A stretch of 64,000 bases of DNA from Marchantia polymorpha subsp. ruderalis (taxonomy: Eukaryota > Streptophyta > Marchantiopsida > Marchantiales > Marchantiaceae), in contig AP031353.1 of NCBI GenBank assembly GCA_037833965.1, positions 17,672,501-17,736,500 of the forward strand, written 5' to 3'. The stretch's first letter is position 1, and every line of letters begins with the position of its first letter. A model generated the notes under the pieces. The model searched no databases, had not been told where the DNA came from, and worked only from the letters and a program-made list of their open reading frames with translations. Shown here piece by piece: positions 11,101 to 21,092 of this stretch. A program made the position numbers and the translations under genes.

Positions 11101-13480
11101 GTAGAAGGAGATAAAATTTCATCTCCACCATCCAATCCATTCATAGTGGATTTGTAACATGGCAAATATACCTAAAGAGATATATATTTCATTATCATCT
11201 ACTCTATTCAATCTTGAATAAACTCTATTGTAGTTCTAAGTAGCTAAAGATGGTTACACCAAGTCAAATTTGTCAATTTTTTTATTTAAAAAAAATCTAT
11301 TTATGAATTAACAAATTAATAGTTGATGTTGTCAATAATTAAAAATCTTGTCTGTTTGAAATATATTGAAATGTTATCACAAATGTTAGCTTTGTCTTTA
11401 GATTTATTATGATCACTGTAAATTAAGTAAAGAATATTTTGCATTTAAATTTTTTTTAACCACAAAACTAGATTGTTAATCTCATGCACTCTAAACAACT
11501 AGACCTTAATTAAAAGAACTTAAACAACAAGTTTTTGTGTATTGTTTGCTTAACGTGATTTTAAAGATTCATATTTGATTTCAACTATGAATTTGAGATT
11601 GATTTGCAGTTTTGTTTATTGTAATTTATTTTAGTGACTTAAAACTAAAGTAAAAGAATAAAAATGAAAATATAATTGCATTATAATGAATTATACATAT
11701 ACGTAAGTAATGAGTATACTTGTTAGATAAAAAAATTGAGCGTGTTAATTGAAAGTAACTAACATAAAACATACAACAATGAAAACAGTATAAAAGAGTA
11801 GAGAGTTATGTATACATAGGGTTCAAGAAACAAGATGAATGAAGAGTGAGTTTTTTAGTTCAATATGATATTATTTTATGAATGTCATGAAACAAAATGA
11901 AATAACAATCTATAATATAGATTGAATTAAAAAACTTGTTGTTGGATAACTTATGAAGAAAGATTAAATTTATAATAAGAATTTAAACCTTTTTTGTGAT
12001 GATTTACATCCTTCTAGATATGATGTATGTTTCTTAAAATTTATTGAAAATATAGTTGGATTGAAATACAAACTTTACAAAGATTGCTTCAACAAAAATT
12101 TTGAGTATAAAATTGTATTTCCAAATAATCTATTTGTAAAATTATCACCAAAGAGTTACATGGATCCACGTGATTTCAAGTATCACTTGGATGATACTTG
12201 AAATTACATCAAATTGCAAAATTCCTTATAATTTGATTTCAAAAATGCAAAGTTGAAGTGAAAAAAATGTTGAGAAAATGATTTATTTAACCAAATGTCA
12301 ACTTACAGAGTTTCAGTGGTGTATTCGAAGAAGAATGATGAAAATATGAGTTTATGCATTAATAATTGTGAATTGAATCAGCTACCAATGAAAACTATAA
12401 CAATAATCTTGATCAACTTCAAGTAACAAAATATTTCATCAAATTGGATCTGAGAATGGGCTTTAATCAAATTTGGATCGTAGAGTATGTTTAATTTTAG
12501 TCCCATAAATGCATCTGCTAAATTCATGGGATTGATAAATATTATATTTTGTCTTTATCTAGACAAATTTTTGTTATTTTTTTTCTAGATAATATTTTAG
12601 TGTTTAGCAAAATCTCAAATGATCATAGAAACCATTTACAAGATATACTTTGAATTGTGCAAGAGACTAAATTCTTTGCCAAAGTTTGAAAATGTGAATT
12701 TGGAAAATTTTAAATAAATTATTTGACTCAAGCAATATTTTTTTTAAAAATTTAAAAATCCTAAAAATCCAAGTGATAAATATAAAGACATAAATCATTC
12801 AAAAAAAGATAGAAGTCATTCAGACATATGAGGATTTTTTGATATCAGCTTTTTTGAGCTTTTTATTTTTCAACATAGATTGTGAAAATTTTAGCTCAAG
12901 CCATAAGATCTATGCAAAATAAAGATTGAATTGGAAATAAAAGGTGAAGATGGAAAACAACCCAAGAGTTAACTTTTAAAACATTGAAGAATGTTTGATT
13001 ATACACACATATATCTCAAAGTGATATGAGATATCATAGTGGGGGGTATACTTCAAGAAGTTTATAACTCATGAATGTACACAAAGTTAGAATAACAAGA
13101 TCTATGTTGAATAGTGTAATCAAACATACTTTGTCATATTGTGAATCATGTGAGAAACATGTTAGATTTTGCATCCCGACAGTGTCTACTCTAGATACAA
13201 GACATTCAAATTGGAAACTTTACACTGTACATCTGCAAGTAAAGACTTTAATTTTTACATTAACTCTAATTAGTTTACAACTCCTTGCTCTAAAAATTTA
13301 GCTATTTTCTATTCCATTATATTTTCCAATTTTTTTCTTGATACTTCTATCATCATGATAATGGAGAATTGAAGTCTACCGAGACCACTTGCTACCATCA
13401 GTTCATCTTGTCCATACCATTTACATCGTTGAAATTTCCCTTGTGATGCTACTAGGGCAAATCCCCATCTTAGTGTAGCT
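8161..13480. other. Very AT-rich desert containing a decayed Ty3/gypsy pol
   Basis: About 5.3 kb is visibly far more AT-rich than its surroundings and has no gene-like frame. Only 12200-12720 and perhaps 13070-13200 resemble anything (see next entry). The rest may be the remainder of the same element or of several, but I see no recognisable LTR pair, tRNA or exon. Confidence 0.7.
12200..12720 (+). pseudogene. Ghost of a Ty3/gypsy reverse transcriptase
   Basis: Translated across frames the stretch reads MSLCINNCELNQLPMK, YFIKLDLRMGFNQIW and IFFLDNILVFSKISNDHRNH, then ETKFFAKV-KCEFGKF. These are the ordered gypsy RT blocks (family forms: RMCIDYRELNK, YFSKLDLRSGYHQI, FLDDILIFS, KCEFG). The second catalytic Asp is Asn. 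A CESC motif at about 13143-13154 (YCESCEKHVRFC) may be the integrase zinc site. Loss of C and G looks like long-term deamination. Confidence 0.7.
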
Positions 13481-14470
13481 TCATTGTGTTACCTATCCAT
13501 TATGCTTTAAACTTGTCACTTTACTTCTATTATAGAACAAGATTACTCTTCATCTATTCCTGCTATCACTGCCAAGAGACCAGTCGGACAAAAGATAACC
13601 AGAACAATCTCCACAAACCGTTTTTTTTTTTTTTAGACTTAGAACTCAAATGTTGCTTTAAACTTGTGGACAAAAGGACTAACAGAACAACCATGTGGTT
13701 CTAAGTTTCCTACGACGTGAAAGAAAACCTCAACGGCGTACGTCTGATGCTACTTTTAGCAGCAACCACGCTCCCGCTCGTACGGCGAGCGCCGGTAGGT
13801 CATGGAGCTCATCCTCAGCATTCTCCACGATCGGTGGAAAGGAATCTGTGGGGATTGACAAAAGTTGGAGGAGGCCCCACAGAAAAGAGTTCAGGCACTG
13901 AGGCATTGGATCCCAAAGCTATCTCAAAGGTCAGACGAGCACTCGCCAAAGGGACATTCTGCCCCCACTTGGCGCGTCTCAGAACCGTGGAGCGAGTAAA
14001 ACAAAGGCTCAGGACCACCGTATGATGCTCGACGATGGTTATACGGTCAAGGTCACGGGACTCTTGTTAGCTCAGATTGTGCGGGACAAGGACGTGAGTA
14101 CTTCGGGTACGAAGTCTTGATAGGCACGAAATAATATAACTGTAAATGGCAGGGTTCAACTGATAAGGTTCCCCTGACAAATACAAACCACGTTTGACAA
14201 TGACATCTAAAGGCATACACTTTGACTCACATCTGTCGCTTTGGTACCTGTTTTGACGATTGACTCGATTCCATCAAACTTGCACAATGTACTTCCTCGG
14301 ATCGATCCATCCCTTGCATTCGACTCTGCATTGTTTGTTCATGTATGACTCTCGAAGTCCTTCGGACCTACAGATAGAGTCAGGGTGGGGGGCGAGTGCA
14401 CATCAATTCTGGAGTGCATGCAGTGCGTGGTTGTTGATTTCTTCTGATTCTAGAAGCTCGAAGACTTACG
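13481..14470. other. Upstream region of the erlin-like gene, no gene recognised
   Basis: Composition returns to normal here. A frame at 13717-14025 (LDPKAISKVRRALAKGTFC) has protein-like composition but no family I can name, and it sits beside a T-run at 13620-13634. Part of this stretch should be promoter and 5' UTR for the gene starting at 14471. Confidence 0.4.
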
Positions 14471-16594
14471 ATGGAATTTGAACCCATCGGAATGGAGTTT
14501 CAAAGCGTAGGATGGGAAGAAGACGAACAGGTGCTGCCATTCGAAGAAGACGTGGATCATGGTCTCGATCATCGGGAGTCTCCGATCTCGGCTTATATAA
14601 TATGCGCAGTCGCTGCATTCTCGGTGAGGATTTCCACCCCCATGAGATATGCTGGACCTTGATCAGATGATAGCTTTAGCATTCTAATAAGCTGGAAAAT
14701 TCTGAAAATATTTTCAATTCTAGGTGCTTACAGATTATTATTGTTGTCTTCATATTGCTATAGGATGTTGCACAACTGGTCTCAAGCTCAATTGTTGTTC
14801 ATGCTTCCTTTTCGTTCATACCAAAGCTGATTGACGACCTGATGCTTTCGATTTGTGACAGTTTATTGTAGGAGCCCTCACATATTTTGCAGCTCACACT
14901 GTGGAGAAAGGCCACTTTGGTGTATATACAAGGAATGGAAAGGTGCTTGATGTTGTTTCTGAACCCGGTGAGCACATTATCAGACTGCTGGTTCTGAACC
15001 GGCAAACATGATACCTTCTATCGATTGCATCGCAATTCACATGCAGATCACAACCTTCGACTGATTGTCGTTCGTGGTACATGTTATGCTAGGACTAAAC
15101 TTTATGCTCCCATTCGTCACGACATATGATCAGATTCAAAGTAGCCGTCGAGTACACCAGGTACGGCGCACCGAGATTTTGGCGCTTAGATTTCAGGACA
15201 TGCATGTTTTGCGTATAGCCAGCTGAGCGTGAATTTCAAAGAAAGAACTGTTCTCTTTGGTTTAGACCATGAAATATACCGAGATAACAGAGCCTCGTTG
15301 AGATGCTTTGCAGGTCAAGAACATTACGTGTTCAACAGTTGGAGGCATCAACTTATATTTTGAGAAAGTCGAGGTCTGTATCCTTTCATGCTCTTCACGT
15401 GTACTTGACGATTGTGTTGCTAATCAACCGGTTGTTCCATATAAATGTTTGTACTTTGTTCTGTGGTCACGAGCGAAATTTCTCATGGGATAGCTGAAAT
15501 TTGTTCAATTCTCAGATAACAGTTCGTCTACTTAAGGAAGGAGTGCCCGAACTGGTTCGTTCTTTCGGCTTGCAATACGAGGAGGTTTATATCCATGACA
15601 ATGTAAGGAATGAGATTGAACACTTTTGCAGCGAACGCACTCTCCATCAAGTGTACGTGGAGGATTTGCAGAAGGTGCGTAACTTCACAGCAACCGGCAC
15701 GACATCCACGATTTGACAACTGCGATTGAGGATGTCCGAAATCAGCTGCATAATACTAAAAATTGGATGTAGAAACAATAAGCTGCTCACCTCTCGGCTG
15801 AATTTATTGACCTCAATGTGTTTCTCAATCGTCTTCGCAGATTCATGATTGGATAACGTGGGGAATGAAGAGCGGAATCAATTACTTTCTCAGTATAGAT
15901 CCAGCTGCAGTTGAAATAATTGCTGTCGTTGTTCAGAAGCCCAAGCTTCCCGAAGCTGTAGCACAGGCTTACGCCAGATGGGAAGTCGAGGATGCAGAGG
16001 TAAGGAAACGATTAATCTGTTTGAGGTGTGTTATCTATCGAATTCAGACGAGCTCTGTTTCTGACTTCACTGAAAAGATCAGCTTAGCTAAAATTCGCTT
16101 GTGCCGTATAATTGATGACACGTATATAATTACGTTACTGACCTTGCATTTTCATACATGTGAAGATTCGTCTGAATGACATGATCCTGAAGTCAAAAGA
16201 TAAAGAGGCGATTGAGCTTGTGGAGGCAGAGCTACGCGCAAAGAGAGCCGCAGCAGACGCCAAAGCTATGGAAATATTATACAGAAGTAAAGCTACGCAA
16301 GCGAAAGTACTTGCCGAATCGTACTACTATGAGCAGAAACTTAGAGCAGAGGCGGATCTCAAGGTTGCGGAAATGGCATATTCCGAGGAGCAACTACGTG
16401 TTTACAAAGAGGGTCTGGAAGTCCAGAGGAAAAAAGATCTTGCTGTCGCCAGATTTCAAAGATGGGCCCTGGAAAGCTTGAGAGTAGTATCGGCTATATT
16501 CCTCGGAGCTGCCATCCTTCTAGGCCTGATTTGGCTCAGTGAAACGAATTACTTGAGCCTGAAAAGAGCTCAGCTCAAAGCGTCATACGGCTAG
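14471..16594 (+). CDS. Erlin-like SPFH/Band 7 membrane protein
   Basis: Seven exons join in phase with GT/AG borders: 14471-14623, 14862-14967, 15093-15160, 15314-15373, 15516-15674, 15841-15999, 16166-16594, giving 377 residues. Residues ~39-60 form a membrane anchor (ISAYIICAVAAFSFIVGALT). The SPFH domain follows: VEKGHFGVYTRNGKVL, FMLPFVTTYDQIQ, VKNITCSTVGGINLYF, EIEHFCSERTLHQVYVE and VQKPKLPEAVAQAYARWE line up with animal erlins (VKNVPCGTSGGV, NQFCSAHTLQEVY, KPKIPEAI). A long charged helix (~245-325) suits oligomerisation. Erlins form large ER-membrane rings; the animal ones work in ER-associated degradation and sterol control, while the plant role is less defined. Odd: a second hydrophobic stretch at ~342-359 near the C-terminus. 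ATG 14471 is chosen because it opens the anchor exon in frame. Confidence 0.9.
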
Positions 16595-17129
16595 GTCCAC
16601 GTCTGATATGAACTAAGTCTGTTTTCAACGAAGAGGAGAAAGATAGACTAGATAATCATCAGACTGGAGAAAGATAGACTGGACAAATTCCCCACAATTC
16701 CATCATGTATAATCATCAAATTATGAGGCTCTGTTGCACTCGTCATGGTCCTATTATAAATTTCGACAGAATTCAAAGCCCAAACGGATGTACTCAAGGA
16801 GCGAGTTCCATCAACTTTCTCGATCTGCAGAAGCTGGGCTTAAGAACACCTGGTGATATACAAGATGCAGAGTCCCTTTCCAGCTGCATGAAGTAGCGAT
16901 GCATCTGACCACTGTGAAGAAACTGCTGCCCCATGTGAGAATGCTTGTATGACAAGTAACAGCAAAATGAACAACATTTTTCAGGAAGTGCGAAGAACAT
17001 AACCCCGAAAGCTCCCCAACACTAACTCCGTAATGATAAATATCATCCAAGAGGCAGTGCAATACTTACCGTATGCATTTCGATATAAATTTTCTTCCAA
17101 TGTTTCTGTTTCGGTCATTAACAGTATTA
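16595..17129. other. 3' flank of the erlin-like gene, nothing recognised
   Basis: No coding similarity or repeat is visible apart from a short repeated phrase (GAGAAAGATAGACT, about 16636-16680). It probably contains the 3' UTR and terminator of the preceding gene. Confidence 0.4.
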
Positions 17130-17138
17130 TTTTAAAAA

Positions 17139-17190
17139 GTGGACGACTAGGGCACACCCGTTTTTACTAGGGCCACACCCGCTTTTGCTA
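17139..17190 (+). repeat. Left terminal inverted repeat of the Mutator-like element
   Basis: Pairs with 17903-17954 over about 52 bp with few mismatches. It contains two internal copies of a GGG(C)CACACCCG motif. Confidence 0.7.
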
Positions 17191-17193
17191 CGG

Positions 17194-17599
17194 CACACCC
17201 GCCCGTGTAAGTTGCATCGATCAAAGCCGCCGAAGGGGGTTGAAGCAGCATGGCAATTGAAATAGATCAATAGAATGGCAGCACTGGCGGCAGCGGTACA
17301 AGCGGCAGCAACGCGGGAGACAGCGACGGCCGCAGCGGCCCCGCGCCCCTCGAAGCCTCTCGACTACGCTCTCCTCTGCCTCGTGGACGAGCTCGGCACA
17401 CCCGCCCGTGTAAGTTGCATCGATCAAAGCCGCCGAAGGGGGTTGAAGCAGCATGGCAATTGAAATAGATCAATAGAATGGCAGCACTGGCGGCAGCGGT
17501 ACAAGCGGCAGCAACGCGGGAGACAGCGACGGCCGCAGCGGCCCCGCGCCCCTCGAAGCCTCTCGACTACGCTCTCCTCTGCCTCGTGGACGAGCTCGG
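17194..17599 (+). repeat. Perfect-looking 203-bp tandem duplication inside the Mutator-like element
   Basis: The segment beginning CACACCCGCCCGTGTAAG and ending GACGAGCTCGG occurs twice, offset by exactly 203 bp (for example CGGCACACCC at 17191 and 17394). It duplicates the whole exon-like MAALAAAV... frame with its upstream leader. I saw no differences between the copies, which implies a young duplication. Confidence 0.9.
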
Positions 17600-17902
17600 C
17601 TTAGTAGCTGGGTTTGAGGTGAGTCTTGCTTTGACGCGCAATCAGTTGTTTGTATGTAGCGGGTGTGTCCGTAGCCAAAACCCTGCTCGCAGCAGACCAG
17701 AGGCCACGCCAGGAGGAGGAAGAAAGTGAGGATAAACGAGCAGACGCGAACCCTAAACAAGCGGGGTTGATTAGGCTTCTTCAACTTTGGCTTGAGCTTC
17801 CTGCGTGGGAGATGGAAACCAAAGGCAGGATGGTAGGAAGAGAGAAACGAACTGACTTACGGAGGTTGAGAGGAGTTAAGTCCGCACCAGACTCAATTGT
17901 TT

Positions 17903-17954
17903 GTATGTAGCGGGTGTGGCCCTAGTAAAAACGGGTGTGGCCCGAGTCGTCCCC
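17903..17954 (-). repeat. Right terminal inverted repeat of the Mutator-like element
   Basis: Inverted partner of 17139-17190. A second partial copy of this end (TTGTTTGTATGTAGCGGGTG) lies inside at about 17645-17664, so the right end may have been duplicated. Confidence 0.7.
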
Positions 17955-17963
17955 TTTTAAAAA

Positions 17964-18997
17964 TTAGGTCAAGTCATTACGAATTTATTAATGGTTAATT
18001 GCAAATAAGGCCAACAATGTTGAAGTAAATTTTGAGTAACATATCAATAACAATTGAAAATGTGATTTGCGGTGCATTAAGTATTCTTTCAAAGCAGATG
18101 AATGCAAAATTATCTTTAACAAAAGTTTTCGACTGAATTTCAATTATTTCAAAAACCATTAAGAAAGGTACAAATCTCAAACTATATATGTTTTTTTTCA
18201 ATTTTTATTTGCATTCAATAGAAAATATAATATCAAAATATCATTGTCTTGAAATATCCACAACTTCGAAAGAATTCAATTGTAAAGTAAAATTTTATGA
18301 TACTGAAGTATCATAAAATTTACAGATAATTCTAAAGTAAAGTAATGCACAGTATTGTAATAAGTTTTAAATCCATTCAATCATCATTGAAAAATACCGT
18401 CCCAATCACATCAATTTTTTGATAAAAAAGTAATCATCGCTATTGAAGATGCATGCATGGAGATACCTTATTTCAATACTTGATGCAACTCAAATTGTTC
18501 CATTTCAGTCTTTGATATTAGAGTTGATTGTATATTTTGATATCTGTATTTGATTATGATTTGTCAGAGTGTTTGGCCATCCATGAAAAATAAGTGAATT
18601 TCAGCTTTAAAAATAATAAGTATCATCCCCATTCTTTAACAATCATAAAATCATCTCTTATCAAATCAAACTTCCAACGCCAATCACCCTTGTTAATATT
18701 CTTCTTGATAATAAAATCATTTCTAGTACAGTATTTCGTTTAGAACGTGATGTATATTGTTCTGTTGTCTTTTACATGTGTAAGAATTCAAATCCTTATC
18801 AGGTACCTTTACATGCCATGATTGAAAAGAAAGGGGATCCCATCCAATGCGACTGACTGATTCACTGAAAAGTTGCATGTTACAAGCTAAGCTTTTAAGA
18901 CATTTACGATCGAACCAGCTGCTGAGACTTCCATGAGACTCAGATCTCAGTCCATCTCAGCAGTTGGACAAGTCAGTCGATCCACGTCAGACTGGAC
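17964..18997. other. AT-rich intergenic DNA, nothing coding recognised
   Basis: No exon-like frame is visible. A perfect 15-bp foldback lies at 18290-18321 (AAATTTTATGATACT, 2-base loop). Confidence 0.5.
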
Positions 18998-19465
18998 TTA
19001 AGGATCCTCCTGATCACACAGACTATGATTCACTCCGTGACCAATACTTCTTCGTGTCGGCCATGTCCCTCCTCCTTTATGTGATGCCACTGGCGAATTC
19101 TCGCCCAGATTTCTGTCGATCTGTCTGTTATTCCGAGCACATATGTCGTCCACGATCCAAGCAGATTGACTAACCCATAGAGTTGGCTGCCATCCAACGA
19201 AAGTAAGGTTCATCTCCTCAATTTCTGGGCACGCAGGTCCGTGGCCGTCCGCCACCAGCTCGTCCACGAGATTGAGGAAACGAGCCCAAGAGGATGGAGC
19301 TTCGAGCAAGTTCTTCATTTTGTCGGGAAGAAGATTCGAGGGGGATAGGTAAGCGATCGCGAGAAGGAATATCCAAAGAGTGGATGAATTTTGTTGGTGC
19401 GTAAAATACAGGAATTTACGTCGAGTGTTGCTCGACTGATGGCCTCCATATATGGTTCTAGCCAT
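18998..19465 (-). CDS. Unassigned ORF, possible small exon
   Basis: A 155-codon minus-strand frame starts MARTIYGGHQSSNTRRKFLY. The middle part looks genuinely coding, with a hydrophobic stretch (LWIFLLAIAYL) followed by SWARFLNLVDELVADGHG and EIEEMNLTFVGWQPTLW, after which GTTAGT could be a splice donor at about 19173. The part after that looks like shadow sequence. It is downstream of, and on the same strand as, the root-cap gene. I do not recognise a family, and it may be chance. Confidence 0.25.
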   Translation of the reverse strand: MARTIYGGHQSSNTRRKFLYFTHQQNSSTLWIFLLAIAYLSPSNLLPDKMKNLLEAPSSWARFLNLVDELVADGHGPACPEIEEMNLTFVGWQPTLWVSQSAWIVDDICARNNRQIDRNLGENSPVASHKGGGTWPTRRSIGHGVNHSLCDQEDP

Positions 19466-19557
19466 TCCTGTCTAAGGTTGCAAGAGAGTCATTCATTCCT
19501 CGGATGATGACAACCAGCTAGCAAGGTACAGATCGATGAAAGAGCATGCGATTTTGT

Positions 19558-20981
19558 TCACCGTCTCCGGCGGCACTGGACGCCGCCATCTCCAGAGCTC
19601 TGACATTTGATCTGAAAGAGCTCCCACGGTTCCACCTCGGGCTGAACGGGGTCGGGATCGGTGGAGTCCAGGGGTGCACCACCCAAGAACTGGCTCACTC
19701 GACAGTCTGAAAGGAAGAGCGACGAACTCAAGTACGCCTGCTCTCGGCCCATGACATGAATGGGGACGTTCTGATTCACCGGGGTTTGAAATCCTGGCTG
19801 GTAAGTCTGGCCCAGAACTCCGTGCACGGACGAGGAGAGTGAGTAGAATGTGAACTGCATCTGTAAGTGGGCAAAGCAGTCGTCTTCTGTGATTTCGTAG
19901 TTGTGTATGCGACTCTCGTAGTCCTCGATGGGCACAGCTTCGAGGATCACCTCCATGAGCTGGTCTATCATGACGAGAATGCTGTTGGTTCGGCCGATGC
20001 GTTCCACGACCACGTCGCCTGAAGGAGACACCCAGAGGGCACCCTCATGGTCGATCAAATCTATGGAGGTGTTGTCGTAAGTGAGCTCCAGATGGTCCAC
20101 GTTGTCATCCCACACAGCCGCTTTCCGAGCACCGACACCGAATCTGTGATTCTCGAACATGAATCCCAGGCTTTGCACCCATGTATAGTCCCGGGGCCTA
20201 CCCAGGGGCCTCTTGCCGATGAAGTGAGCGTTGATGTGCAGTCTTCGGTCTGAGACTATGCAGTAATGTTGGTCCTTCTGTCCATGGAAATAAAACATCA
20301 CTCCATCCCCTCCGATGAATCGTGGATCATAGCACACTGCACCGTATCCGTAACAATTCGCCTTGCGATCTACACGCACAAAAGTCACACACAAACACTG
20401 CAAACTTAGCTGAGAGTATTGAGCTCGAATTACTTACGACCTGTCAGTCCTTCTCAGTCACAATGAAGATTCCAAACGATCCATCACTTTTGTGGGTAAC
20501 TCTAAGGCGAACCTAAGGCTTCTCTCGTCTTGTGATGAACTTTTGCCAAATTTTATTCGGACATCATTCAACCTCATCAAATCAAAGGGTTTAGACGAAC
20601 ATTCTCGGCACATGTACAGGAAGCTGATGGTCGAAGCTAGTGTGATCTGAATAGACGAATGTGACTGCGGCATGGAATATGTATTGAGCTGGTGGAGGAG
20701 AGAAATTTACGTTTGCAGGTGGCTTCGCAGTTTTTGTAGCAGTCCATGAAGCAGGCAGATTTGCCAGGCGCTTCGGTTCTTCGAGAGGGGCAGTCTTTCG
20801 GACACCTGAGGTTCTTCCCGTAGCACTTTCCGGGCAAAACGCAATTTCCCCTCTCGGGCTCTCCCGGGACGTTGGGAGACACTACAATATGGTCGAGCTC
20901 GAGCTCGGGTTGCCCCAATGCTTTTGTTGTTAGGACGATGGCCACTACTGCCACAAGCATGAAGCCATCAAGGGCCGCCAT
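19558..20981 (-). CDS. Secreted root-cap-domain protein
   Basis: Two exons, 20981-20711 and 20369-19558, join in phase (C|AT) to give 360 residues; the intron has GT and AG ends. Residues 1-24 are a signal peptide (MAALDGFMLVAVVAIVLTTK). A cysteine-rich module follows (CVLPGKCYGKNLRCPKDCP, CFMDCYKNC, CYGYGAVCYDPRF), then the plant root-cap domain with its hallmark IGGDGVMFYFHGQKDQHYC, VSDRRLHINAHFIG and RDYTWVQSLGF. Related plant proteins are extracellular and abundant in root-cap and other secretory cells; their biochemical activity is not established. ATG 20981 is chosen because it gives the signal peptide; an upstream in-frame stretch to 21092 has no such logic. If the host is a bryophyte, which lacks root caps, the domain must serve rhizoids, mucilage cells or another secretory tissue. 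Confidence 0.92.
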
Positions 20982-21092
20982 GTCTTCCTCAGCTGCTGTC
21001 TCTGTGCAACGGTGAAAACACCCGGGAGCACCTGATGGAAAGAATCCCAAGTGTAGCTTTATATCTCCAACGACATTGCATCGACAGGTCAA

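Larger units (their letters stand above)
17139..17954. mobile_element. Mutator-like non-autonomous (Pack-type) element
   Basis: About 52 bp at each end are inverted copies. The left starts GTGGACGACTAGGGCACACC; the right, on the minus strand, starts GGGGACGACTCGGGCCACAC. Both continue CGTTTTTACTAGGGCCACACCCGC. The nine bases TTTTAAAAA occur directly outside both ends (17130-17138, 17955-17963), the duplication length typical of Mutator-like elements. The AT-run could fake this. No transposase is present. The interior is GC-rich and gene-like, including a frame MAALAAAVQAAATRE...KPLDYALLCLVDELG followed by GTGAGT, an exon-plus-donor signature, which suggests a captured gene fragment of unknown origin. 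Confidence 0.65.

Noticed and set aside
13071..13301. Independent zinc-finger gene suggested by YCESCEKHVRFC
   Set aside because: Position and context fit better the integrase zinc site of the decayed gypsy element.
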